Source: Aaosphaeria pasadenensis (Eukaryota; Ascomycota; Dothideomycetes; Pleosporales). Taken from it: DNA of 64,000 bases. The stretch is taken from contig JAKLMB010000020.1 in assembly GCA_022813625.1 (NCBI GenBank), positions 434,001 through 498,000 of the forward strand, given 5' to 3'. The number at the start of each line of letters is the position of its first letter. The first letter of the stretch is position 1. The notes beneath the pieces were generated by a model. That model was not told the origin of the DNA and did no database searches. It worked only from the letters and a program-made list of their open reading frames with translations. Shown here piece by piece: positions 1 through 10,363 of the stretch. Made by a program: the position numbers and the translations under genes.

Positions 1-202
1 ATTCACACCTCACACAATTATATCCCCCATACCACTTACCAACATCAACATTAACACCCCTTCAATTCTCCCCAAATTACCACCCATTCCCACCCCCCGT
101 CCTCAAATGCCCTTAATTACCAGCAAATCCATCTCTCTCCACCGCACTACACTCATATACAGTACAATACTTACAAACCCATCCACGATGATCCACCCCG
201 AT

Positions 203-265
203 GACTACCTACCTACCTACCTACCTACCCATCCTACAACAAACAACAAACAACAAACAACAACC
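203..265. repeat. Tetranucleotide microsatellites (ACCT)n and (AAAC)n
   Basis: About six CTAC/ACCT units at 205-229 are followed closely by an AAAC/CAAA-type run at 236-263. Both are simple-sequence repeats in non-coding DNA. Confidence 0.85.
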
Positions 266-718
266 CTAGAAGTTCCAGGTCCCACGAACGAAGAGCGGAT
301 GCATGCATGCATACCCATCCCTCCCTGCTAGATTCGGGGTATATTCTTTTGGGAGTGGGGACGTGAAGGGGGAAGTATGTCGCGTGCAGCACTACCACTG
401 GCGTGTCGCCTTTTTTTTCCTTTTTATTGTTTTGTTTTTTGATGGGTTGGAGCGTGGTGGTGAGCAGGCATGCGAGTTAGCTATGCAGATCGGTTCGGGG
501 TCTTAGAGAGCACGCGACTTGGGTATGTGACTAAGGTTTGAAACGTTGAGTTGAAGATGAATAACTACATGGATGGAAGCATGGGAGCATGGATACAAGG
601 GCGAGCGAGGAAGATGGGAAGGGTTCCCGGGGAGCGGATGATGTGACGGTCGGGGAATTTCGAGAGGGTTCATTCAGTTTTTTCTTTTTCCTTTTTGGTT
701 CTCGGAGAATAAGTACAG

Positions 719-740
719 GGATGGATGGATGGATGGATGG
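719..740. repeat. (GGAT)n microsatellite
   Basis: Five consecutive GGAT units lie in non-coding DNA. Confidence 0.85.
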
Positions 741-2760
741 GTGATGTGTTCTTCTTCGTTTCGAGAAGGCAGGGAGGGTAAGGAACGCGCGGCATGGCGG
801 ACGTGTGAGGTTACGAGGAAGAGGGAGGGGAAAAGATGAAGAGTTGGTGATGGTGCGAGGTCAGTGGAGATGGTGATGGTGATAGGGTTGGTGGTGGAGT
901 GGAGCGGTAACGGCTTTCGTTCCCATAGAACTGACTGGGCCCTCGGAATTGAACTGGTGCCGGGGTTGGTAGACTCGACAGGTTTGCGGAGCCAAATTGC
1001 ACCCGGCGCCGGGTTTCGAGATATGGGAATGGGAAGTGACTGGACTGGGTAGGTGGTTAGTTAATTGGCGATTGTGATTACTTGGATGGAGGAGGGAGAT
1101 GCCCAGGCCGATGAACAGAACTGGTGGCGGCGATCTTCCAACAAATGCCCATGGGAAGTGGAAGCTAGAGTTCGTATACGGGGGGAAGACGGCGTGGCGA
1201 GACGGGAGAAAAGAGAGGGACAAGAAGAAAAGGAAAAGCAACGGGAAAAGGAGAAGAGAAGAGTGGAAGAATCGGAAACATGAAGATGAATAATTCGACT
1301 GGAATTTGGAAACTAGAAATTGGAAACATGAAGCAAGTGAAACGTCCAGGGGGTGTGAATGGGCTAAGAATAGTAATAGTAGTTAATGGTTGCTGTACTG
1401 AGTACACACATGTACATACATGTACAGACTAGCTACATATACGGGTGATTAGTGGTTTAGTCGATGCACAATACTCTGAATATGACTTGACTTCCCATAG
1501 ATGTTGGTGTTCATGTCAATGATGATACGAGCAATATCGTGTATATACAGAGTACTAGGTGCGTATGTACTCGTATGTCGGCATGAGGCACGGATAGGAT
1601 AACCGGTGGGGGGTCGGGTATGGCGCGAACCTTTCTTTAACGAACAAATGAACGAGACTGTTATTGCCGTAGACTGAGGATGGTCGATTGTGGCTACTGT
1701 AGACTGTATGCAGGTGTGCGGCGAAGGTAATGCCTGTGCCTGTCTCCTATCTGTACTGTACGTGTTCCAGTGTTTCAAGATTCTCCTTAGATTCCAGAAG
1801 GACTTCAGAATATCAATACTACTACGACTGTATGTATCTACGAGTATCTACGAGTATCTATCTACAAGTAAATACAAGTAGATTCAAGCAACTAGAAGCG
1901 ACTACAACGAAATAAAGTGTCGTTAGTCTTGGGTTATGATTGGTCCATCGGCACAAGCCAGCGCCTCATCCTCCACCAGCCTCCCGTCATCGTCATAATC
2001 ATCGTCATCATCAGCGCCATCCATCCCCGACCCGACTGCCATCCACCTCCGCTATTACTTGCTGTATTGCACTGTATACACACATTACAGACATTCAGAT
2101 AAGATAGAAACAATCCACTGACCATGAAACAAACAAATGCTCGCATCAAGCAAACATGTATTTATCCTCGTACAGGTGGTCGTATAGCCAATTGCCACCA
2201 GTTTAACCCACCAATGAGGTCCCTCTCTGTCCTAGGTACCTAGATACCTCGTTGTTATAACTGAATAGCAGCAATACCCGTCAATGATCAGATGGGAAAC
2301 ATGTTCAGCTCAAACACAAATGATTGGCATGATGCTGTACCAGCAAGAATTGGAAAGAAAGCAGTTGTGAGGGAAAAGAAGAAGGAAAGGTAAATCATTC
2401 ATCATCCTTCCGAGGGTTTGGCATCGTGTGGGTAGATCCGCCCGTAGGTGCATCGTAGAATTAAATAAGACAATCATAACATATCATCCAGTGACTCAAC
2501 TCATAGAGAGGGTACAAGTATCAACCATCGCTCCCTCTTATAAGACCAACTAACTACATAATTACTTTAGAGTATTCGTAGAAAAATCCACTCGTACTCT
2601 TGTCGTCCAGATAATAATCCTTTGAACCATCTCTCTACTACTGTGACCACTACCACTACCTTAATATAGTAGATACCCACCCAAACCACCCAAACTACGC
2701 CTACATAGCCCGTTCCCTCTATCTACTCTACCTTCTACCTCTACCCTACCTCTTACTTAC

Positions 2761-2785
2761 TCCACTCCACTCCACTCCACTCCAC
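2761..2785. repeat. (TCCAC)5 microsatellite
   Basis: Five perfect TCCAC units lie in the pyrimidine-rich leader region of the gene at 3399. Confidence 0.9.
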
Positions 2786-3225
2786 TTCCACCTACGACGG
2801 TAACACAGTATACTATTCAAACCACCTCATCTCACCTCTTTTCCTCTGCCTTCTTTCTTCCCTCATCCTCCTCCTCCTCCTCCGACCTCACTGCACCACG
2901 CCATGCCGTCCAGCTAGCCATCCTGTTTCGCGATCCCTCCTCGCCTCCCATCACCCCTCCATTCCCTTTGACTTGACTAGTAATCCTCTCCCTTCCTTTT
3001 ACAATCCCGCAAGCTTGCTTCGCGTGTCCCCGCGTGTCGTATCCTACAACTGCCCTACCTTATCCACATACACACACAGACACCGACACAGACACACCCC
3101 CGTCACCGCTCTGGCATCGACTACTGAACAGCTCCGGCACTTTTCCTTCCCACCAGGCGCACGTTCGCTCTTGCAACACCCAGCACGCAACACGCAACAC
3201 GCACACGCCCACAAACGAACACCAT

Positions 3226-3255
3226 CACCACCACCACCACCACCACCACCACCAC
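3226..3255. repeat. (CAC)n microsatellite
   Basis: About ten consecutive CAC/ACC units lie roughly 150 bases upstream of the start codon at 3399. In two frames the run reads as poly-His or poly-Pro, which creates spurious open frames. Confidence 0.9.
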
Positions 3256-3398
3256 CCGCCATCCGTTCTCCCTCATTCCGCCCGCCGGCCTGTCCATCGC
3301 ACACACACAGCAATCACAACCTCCGCCCGCCATAGCACCCCTCCGATACTCTCCCACTTCCCTCCCCCCTCCTCTCCCTCACCCTACTCCTGCCCGCC

Positions 3399-6365
3399 AT
3401 GCGCAGGTACAGGTCAGGGAGTCCTACGGCTCAGGCAAAGGCGAATGGCGGCGCCATACCTGATCCCTTCGCCATGATCCGCGCCTACGAATCCGACTCC
3501 AACCCTACAAAACCGATCCGTCCCTCCCCCCTCACCGCTTCTACCATACAGGGTCTGCCTTTGGACCTGCTCGATCGGTTGCGCTCCTTCCCTCTCTTCA
3601 TGTCCGCCCCGGAAGCCTTCCTCGCCGCTATCGGTACCCACCTCCGACCTCACGTCTACAGCCAGAACGATTACATCCTCACCGAGGGCGACCATGCAAA
3701 GGCCATGTACTGGGTCGTCCGCGGGGCCGTCCGCGTCACCTCGAGGGACGGCGAGAGCACATACGCTGAGCTCAAGCCGGGTGCATTCTTCGGCGAGATT
3801 GGCATCCTCATGGACATCCCCCGCACCGCCACCATCATCGCGAGCATGAAGTCATTGATAGTCCGCCTGAACAAGGAGGACCTGAAGAAGGAGCTACCAA
3901 ACTTCCCCGCCGTAGAACGTGCCATCCGCGAGGAGGCCAAGGAGCGCCTGTCCATCCTCGAGCGCAAGAAGAGGGAGATTGGATTCTCCGCCTACAAGAA
4001 GCCCATCATCGCCCTCGTCTCCCGCAACGGCAAGCGCACACGCGACCGCGTCGACGGGAGCGTAGAGACAGGCGACACCGGCGCTGTCCGAGGCGGCGAC
4101 GTCGTCAGTGCGTACAAGAAGAGGAAATCCCCCAGCCCAGGCCTGGCCGAGGCCGCTGCATTGAGCGCTTTCGGAAGTGGGAGCGTCAACATAAGACACC
4201 TCCTCAAAGAGCTTCCCCTCTTCTCCAGCCTGCCCGACGACATCCTCCACTTCATTGGCTTGAACGCAACTCCGCGCTCTTTTCCTCCCTTCACCGACAT
4301 AATACAGCAGGGCACCCAGGGTCGCGATGTCTACTTCATCGTCCGGGGAGAGGTCGAGGTGGTCAGCACCAAGGCGGAAGAGAACGGCCACCTCGCGAGC
4401 CGTAGGAAATCGATCGCTGCGGGCGAGAACAACTTTCCGCAGCAGGTCGTGGCTCGCCTCCGGGCGGGGCAATATTTCGGCGAAGTCGTGAGCCTGTCAC
4501 TAGCACCCCGCCGGACGGCCACCGTCCGCTCGATATCGTCAGTCGAGTGCTTGATGATCGGCGGAGACGTCCTCAACGAGCTATGGAACCGTTGCTCTGC
4601 AGACGTCCGCAACCAGGTCGAATCAACCGCCAAAGAGCGACTGAAAACTTCCAAGGATTCGGACGTCGAGATGAAGGATGCGACGCAGGACCCGCCCAAG
4701 ATAGATGGCTTGGTGATTGCGGATCTGATCATGCCTCGCACGCCCACGAAGAAAAAAGTGCCCACCGTCACGTTCGAGGATCTTCCCGCCGCGATAGACA
4801 GTCCCATGACTCCTTCTCGACGGGACGAGAAGATGATGGAGCCATACGACCCTGACCCGTTCCTGAATGTAGACCTCGACAACGTGCGGTCGAGATCCAG
4901 ACGTGGTTCTCTGGCCCCTCCTCCGCCCGAATCCCCCACCACCCCCTCCAGCGACCCCTTCTCCAAATCGCCGTCTCCCAGCGGGACGCCGCTATCGCCT
5001 TCCCCCTACCCCAAGCATGCATCGACCCCTCCCGAACCTACCTTTCCGATCAAGAAGCCCAGAATAGTGCGCCGCCCGAGCCGGCACGGCCAGGGCGTCC
5101 TTCCGGATTCCCTGTTGGTCAGGATATTCAAGAGTTTAGACGTGTATGAGCTGATGCAGATGCGTCAGATATCAATGCATTGGCTGAAGATCATAACGAC
5201 GTCTCCCGACATCTTGCACACCCTCGACCTGACCAAGTACAATCGCAGAGTGACAGACCGCGCCCTAGTAGACATCATTTGTCCATTCGTTGGTACTCGT
5301 CCGACGCTGGTCGACGTCAGCAATTGCTTCCACGTCACGGACGAGGGATTCGCCGCGCTCGCCAACACCTGCGGACCCAATGCGAAGGTGTGGCGGATGA
5401 AGAGTGTGTGGGACATTACCGGACCTGCCGTGCTCGAGATGGTGCAGAAGGCCAAGGGACTCGAAGAGGTGGACCTTAGCAATTGCAGAAAGGTTGGAGA
5501 TAATCTCCTTGCACGTGTCATAGGATGGGTGGTGCCTGAGTTGCCCCCCGCCATGGCGATGCAGCAGGCACAGATGAGCAGCCGCCGTTCTTTCGGACAG
5601 CAGATGGTCGGACCCAAAGGCCAACCGATCCCGCAGCCTCTGCCACCTGGGACCGTGGTAGGCTGTCCAAAGCTGAGGCGATTGACTTTGAGCTATTGCA
5701 AGCACATCACAGACCGATCCATGGCGCATATTGCTGTGCATGCGGCCTCGAGAGTGGAGCAACTGGACCTCACAAGGTGTACGACGATCACGGATGTTGG
5801 ATTCCAACACTGGAGCGTGTATTCCTTCCCTCGGCTGACGAAACTCTGCCTCGCGGATTGCACCTATCTGACGGACAACGCAATCGTGTATCTGACCAAT
5901 GCGGCGAAGAGCCTGCGGGAATTGGACCTGGTGAGTTTATATCCATTTTTAAGGCCTTCAGCCAAGGCAGTAATAGTGACCGGACGCTAATGATCATTCT
6001 AGTCGTTCTGCTGTGCTCTCTCTGACACAGCGACGGAGGTGCTTGCTCTTGGACTGCCCAATCTGACTCATTTGAATCTCGCATTTTGCGGATCGGCCGT
6101 TTCGGACACCTCGCTGCGCTGCATCTCCCTCCACCTTCTCGAATTGAAGCAATTATCCGTTCGCGGCTGTGTTCGTGTGACGGGCACTGGCGTCGAGGCT
6201 GTAGTAGAGGGCTGCAGAGACCTGGAGCTGTTCGACGTTAGCCAATGCAAGAACCTGAGCAGATGGCTAGAAGCTGGAGGCGTCGAGATTGTACGAAGCC
6301 GCGGGCGGAAGATCAAGTTCGAAACCGTTACTGATGGAAAATGGCGAACCGCCAAAAAGAACTAG
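3399..6365 (+). CDS. Double cyclic-nucleotide-binding / F-box / LRR protein
   Basis: Two exons, 3399..5930 and 6003..6365, give 964 residues. The 72-base intron is phase 0, with donor GTGAGT and acceptor CTAG. The order of domains is: a disordered N-terminus; cNMP-binding fold 1 (about 60-165, cassette FGEIGILMDIPRTATI at 131-146); a basic linker; cNMP fold 2 (about 270-400, cassette FGEVVSLSLAPRRTATV from 360); a Pro/Ser-rich linker; an F-box (about 566-610, PDSLLVRIFKSLDVYELM); and leucine-rich repeats to the end. Both cassettes keep the Arg that normally contacts the cyclic phosphate. The likely role is a substrate receptor of an SCF ubiquitin ligase. Whether cAMP or cGMP really binds is inference. 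The ATG was chosen because it opens the long frame and follows a pyrimidine-rich leader. Confidence 0.9.
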
Positions 6366-7426
6366 GTTGCTTTGCCTAGCATGTACGACGATATGATGAA
6401 CGACACAAAAACCAACGGAGAGATGTGGACGAAATAGATTCCGGAAAGAGTATCCAAGCTTCCGACGCCATCTTGTATATCATTTACCAGGCGTCCTGCT
6501 GCATCTAAGAGGCGAGGAAATTTGGCGTATTGGAAAGATATATAAATATTCTGTGCATACAACGCGGGCCATTCTTCTTGATTCGTTTTTTTTATTTACC
6601 GGAGAAAGGGCCATATACCCATTTTGCTTTTTTGCAAAGATGCAGGGAAAAGGGGGACGAGGTGTTGTCGTCACCCCTCCGCAATGTTTCTCGACTTTTT
6701 TGTTTCTGCAGATGTTTTTCGAGAAGGGACCCTCAAGGGTGCAGCCAGCCAGCCAATCACACGTCATACCTACCATCACCACCACTGTGCTCATGATCAT
6801 GGTCACTATCACCACCGCCATGTACCAACATTTCACTCCGCTCATGCCTGTTTTTCTTCTCAAGAAAATGTACCATTCTTGGTCGACGACACCACACAAT
6901 TACCTCGTCCGCCCTCCCCCACGAGCCATCTATGTGCATATATCTACCGATCTACCTACCTCTCTGTCCATGTACACCTTTTGTCCCGTCGCCCTTGTTG
7001 TAACAGGACAGCAAGGAAGCCAATCAACCCACCGAGACACCGACCTTTTCTGTCTGGCGGCACACGCAAAGCACCTCGTACGAGAACAGGGGGCAAAGGC
7101 AAGGCACGGGAGAGAAACGAGATGAACAAGGAATAAAGGGACATGGGAATGAAGAAAAGTGCTGTTGCAAAAAAAAAAAAATCATAGACAATGCCCAAGG
7201 AAACGAACGAAGCGCTTTGGAGGGAGGAATATAGAAAACTTGTTAGAAATGAATCATCATCCCAATTTAATCACTGTGTAGTGTGGCAACGCAAGATGTG
7301 TGAGATGTGTGAGATGTGTGAGGTGGGTATCGACTTTTTGTTTGTTCCATTGCACAACGTATATCTCCCAAAAGGAACCTTAGGTTTCATCTATCTCTCC
7401 GTTTTCTCTCTCTCTTTTTGTACGAT
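6366..7426. other. Intergenic region between convergent genes
   Basis: This should contain the 3' untranslated ends of the F-box gene (+) and Rrp41 (-). It includes an A12-type homopolymer at about 7170 and a short TGTGAGATG tandem repeat near 7297. I see no gene. Confidence 0.6.
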
Positions 7427-8194
7427 TCACGAAAACCTATTCCCGTACCCCTTAACAACCCCATCCAGAATCCCCCGCATGCGCTTACACCCTTCAACCC
7501 CCACCGCCAGCATCCCCTCCACCCTCGCGACATTCACCCGACTCTCACACATCAGCACCGCGACCCTATCGCTCGCCCCGAGCGTCGCAACAGTCAGGAA
7601 CGGGAGTTCCTGCTCCTCGAGGAGATTCAGGTCGAGTAGCGGGTCGCCACCACTTTCATCAGTGGTGGTGGTGGACGAGGTGGACGCAGCAGTGCACGCG
7701 ACGAGGTAGTCTGACATCGGGACTCCGGCGTCGATGAGCGCGAGCGTGGACGCGTTGATGCAGGCCGCCAGCAGGGAGCCGTCCTGCGAGAGGACGTTGA
7801 GGTGGAGCGTTATCGTCGAATGCGGATACAGATGCGTGAGCAGCGTCGACGCAAACGCCCGGGAAACCGTATGCTGCATCTCCTGCACCCTCTTGTCCCC
7901 CCCGCCCCTCCTCTTCCGCCTCTCCACGCCGCTGAAGCCCGCGAACCCGATCTCAACTTCCACACGGGCCTCGTTGTCCTTCCCGCCTCTTTGACCCGGT
8001 TGCTGTTGCGTTCGTCCGCCCTCGGAGGGGCCGGTCACAGTGCAGAGGACTTTGGTGTTGCCCATCTCCAGGTAGGAGGAGCCGTCCGCGGCGGCCTGCG
8101 TGCTGATTTGCGCGTGGATCCGGCGCAGCTCGTTCCATCGCCGGCCGTCGAGGCGGAGGAGGGCGAGGGAGTATGTGCTGGTGTCGAGGGGCAT
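7427..8194 (-). CDS. rrp41: Exosome core subunit Rrp41/Ski6 (RNase PH fold)
   Basis: Single exon, 255 residues. The first ATG that fits the family is at 8194 (MPLDTSTYSLALLRLDGRRW); any upstream extension is basic low-complexity sequence. The N-terminal LRLDGRRWNELR and the following SSYLEMGNTKVLCTVTGP are the hallmark start of RNase PH-type subunits. QDGSLLAACINASTLALIDAGVPM matches the second conserved block. The nearest family by length and sequence is Rrp41/Ski6, which in eukaryotes is a non-catalytic member of the hexameric ring that channels RNA to Rrp44/Rrp6 for 3'-5' processing and decay in nucleus and cytoplasm. A Thr-rich insert (about residues 175-190) with Ser/Thr runs precedes the last conserved part. 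It is convergent with the F-box gene. Confidence 0.88.
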   Translation of the reverse strand: MPLDTSTYSLALLRLDGRRWNELRRIHAQISTQAAADGSSYLEMGNTKVLCTVTGPSEGGRTQQQPGQRGGKDNEARVEVEIGFAGFSGVERRKRRGGGDKRVQEMQHTVSRAFASTLLTHLYPHSTITLHLNVLSQDGSLLAACINASTLALIDAGVPMSDYLVACTAASTSSTTTTDESGGDPLLDLNLLEEQELPFLTVATLGASDRVAVLMCESRVNVARVEGMLAVGVEGCKRMRGILDGVVKGYGNRFS

Positions 8195-8870
8195 TGTGTG
8201 TTTTCTTTTTCTTTTTGGGGTTTGGATGTGTTTTCTTGGGGTTGGATTGGGTGTAGTACCCCGGGTGTTGGCGTTGTTGTGGGCAATGAGCGCGTGGGGA
8301 GGTAAACAGAGAGTGTCCAAGGTAATTGCGAATGCGTGTAGATGTGGGTGTAAGTGAGCGGTCGTCCAATTGCTCGGTGCGCGGGCGGAGAGATGTGGTG
8401 AATGTCGGAGGTTCGTTGACGGTTAACGAGACAAGCTTTTGGGAGGAATAACTTTTGGGATCGAGATTGGTCTGTGCGTAGAGATCTGCGTCGACGTTGG
8501 AAATCGGGCCGTCGCGTAGGTGAGCTCCCCGCCCTATCGGATGGGTGGGAGCACGTGAGAGCGCGTTAGCGTGATTGGGGGACGTTGGGTTCTTTATCAT
8601 CTCAATGCAGGTTGCTAGGAAGAGCAGGAAAATACACGTTGACCCTGTGAATACCTAATAATTTATACACATATATAATTTACTTGACTTACAAGTAGAT
8701 ATTCTCGAAAAATCCAACTTGTTGTTACGCCACGACGACGGTTAAGCCTGGGTACCTGATATTGATAACACCTTATATTCACACCCCGCCACCTGGTTTG
8801 CATAAATGGGATTGCTGAGCCGAATTTGAGTAACAAGACCGAGGTCGGGGTAGTCGAAATTTCCTGATTG
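8195..8870. other. Promoter region of rrp41
   Basis: It lies between two minus-strand genes and holds the upstream region of rrp41 and the 3' end of the Cys-rich gene. Frames extending rrp41 upstream are basic low-complexity sequence. I see no other gene. Confidence 0.6.
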
Positions 8871-9620
8871 CTACTGAACTGCGCGAACATTCCCCTTGCC
8901 ACTGCAGTTCTGGCGCCCCGAAGCTTTCTTCTCCTGCTCCGCATCCCATCTCCTCTGACAGTCCTCTCGATACCGATTCATGAGGATTCGATATTCTTGA
9001 TCCGTGGCTTCTCTGAACCTCCTTTGCGCGTCTGTAATAGAGGGTGAGGGAGTAGAGTAAAGTGGCGTAAGTAGCGATATGATGTCAGGTTCGTCTTGCG
9101 ATGTGAGTGTTTGAGATTGTGATGCACGTGTATCTTGCTGGCTGGGTGCTTCAACACCTTGCTGCAGCCGTCGATGCTTGTGACTGGCATTCTGGCGTCC
9201 AACCCGACATTCTTCACAGCGATTTACCTCTCCCTTATCTGCTTGCTGAACGATGCTCTGGCACCCTGTCTCGATGCATAATCCTTGGTCCTTTTTTTCC
9301 AATCTTTTCCTCTGATCTATCTTCTTTGACCGGCTGTGGCGATTATACTTCGAGCGTCGAGCACGGCATTTCTCGCACCGAGTTCTGCCCCAATCCTCAA
9401 CTCTGTTTCGACAGTCCACGCACAAGCCCTGCTGTTTCCTTCGTGCTCTTTTGTCCTTCTCATTGGCGAGACGGCAAAGTTCAGCATTGCAGTGGTCTGC
9501 ATTGCCTGGTCCGTTCTGGCAGCCAGCCTCGGACAAGTCAGACTCTACCGGAGGCATCGTCTTGGGAGGAAGGCGGTTTCGACATGAACGGCGGAGAGTG
9601 GGCGGAGGATTCGACGTCAT
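8871..9620 (-). CDS. Cys-rich hypothetical protein with duplicated zinc-binding-like module
   Basis: Single exon, 249 residues, ATG at 9620. I do not recognise a named family. The central part carries two similar units: QQGLCVDC followed after eleven residues by CEKCR, then about 45 residues further DQGLC-x4-C followed after fourteen residues by CEECR. Each looks like a four-cysteine zinc site. The units are joined by a very basic stretch (RRSKYNRHSRSKKIDQRKR). The C-terminal third is hydrophilic, with a possible helix (TDQEYRILMNRYREDCQRRW). Basic plus Cys4 character suggests a nuclear nucleic-acid-binding protein, but that is inference. It is divergent from the SNF2 gene across 743 bases. 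Confidence 0.6.
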   Translation of the reverse strand: MTSNPPPTLRRSCRNRLPPKTMPPVESDLSEAGCQNGPGNADHCNAELCRLANEKDKRARRKQQGLCVDCRNRVEDWGRTRCEKCRARRSKYNRHSRSKKIDQRKRLEKKDQGLCIETGCQSIVQQADKGEVNRCEECRVGRQNASHKHRRLQQGVEAPSQQDTRASQSQTLTSQDEPDIISLLTPLYSTPSPSITDAQRRFREATDQEYRILMNRYREDCQRRWDAEQEKKASGRQNCSGKGNVRAVQ

Positions 9621-10363
9621 TCGCGGATGATACCCTCAAAGGAGGATATCGGCGGGAGGCTGGCAGACGGTTGTGAGTGTCGTTGGCGGAAGGTCGTGGA
9701 TGTTGCCTGCAGAGGGATTTTATCCCAGATTTCAACTACCTAGCAAGTCACGACGTCCTTCAAAAAAAGCAAAAAGCAAAAAGCAAATAGCTAAAAAAAA
9801 GAAAACAAAAACAAAGCACGGAACAGTTGGAGGATATAAGACGACATTATCATAGTAGTTAAACTGCTGTCTGCCTTCTACGATTCCTTGATTGCCCTTC
9901 GCGCACTCGATTTCGCAATTTCTCGACTGCTCTCGCTTCCTCTAAACCTCGAAGTTGGCCTTCGGCCTTTAACTTGATATAAATCAGTAAATAGTGTGCT
10001 GCTTCTATGTCATGGTTACCTTGGGTGGTGGTGTTAGATAATCGCATCCTTGGCAGAATCTACCAACCAATCATCGCGTGTTTTGGGTTACAGATGCGCC
10101 TCGTGGATTCTGTTGTGATCCCGAACTTGTCAACCTAGCTTAAGGTACTCGAAGAAGAGGAAGGGAAGGGTGCTAACAGTTTTGGCCAACATGGATAAAT
10201 ATCACTCTGTTGATACGTGGTAATGGGATAACAGATTCTTTGACTCCTAAATTACTTGTGGAGGAGGAAGTAACCTCCCACCCCATCCAGTCTCCAATAT
10301 CTTGATGCATTGCCACCGCGACGCCGCAACCCACGGTCTCCAAGACAGAAACAATCAGCCACT
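9621..10363. promoter_or_regulatory. Divergent promoter: Cys-rich gene (-) / SNF2 gene (+)
   Basis: This 743-base region separates the two divergent start codons. It contains an A-rich stretch (about 9760-9815). No coding sequence is visible. The frame continuing upstream of the SNF2 ATG to about 10310 opens only on a non-ATG codon. Confidence 0.5.

Larger units (their letters stand above)
1..3398. other. 3.4 kb gene-free 5' region
   Basis: I see no convincing gene here. Open frames on both strands are short, low in complexity and lack recognisable domains or plausible splice structure. The stretch is rich in microsatellites and, from about 2.4 kb on, strongly pyrimidine-rich (CT and CA runs) on the + strand. 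That is common in promoters and long leaders of fungal housekeeping genes, so the right-hand part probably holds the promoter and untranslated leader of the cNMP/F-box gene that starts at 3399. A small unrecognised gene or non-coding RNA cannot be excluded. Confidence 0.6.

Noticed and set aside
811..1407. Overlapping open frames of 60-126 codons on both strands
   Set aside because: Low complexity, no domains, no plausible introns, and several frames open at once in a repeat-rich region.
3034..3477. His- and Pro-rich open frame before the F-box gene
   Set aside because: Created by the (CAC)n microsatellite and CA runs. It overlaps the real start at 3399.
10310..10363. N-terminal extension of the SNF2 protein
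   Set aside because: The frame opens at TTG. The first ATG at 10364 gives a normal fungal start.
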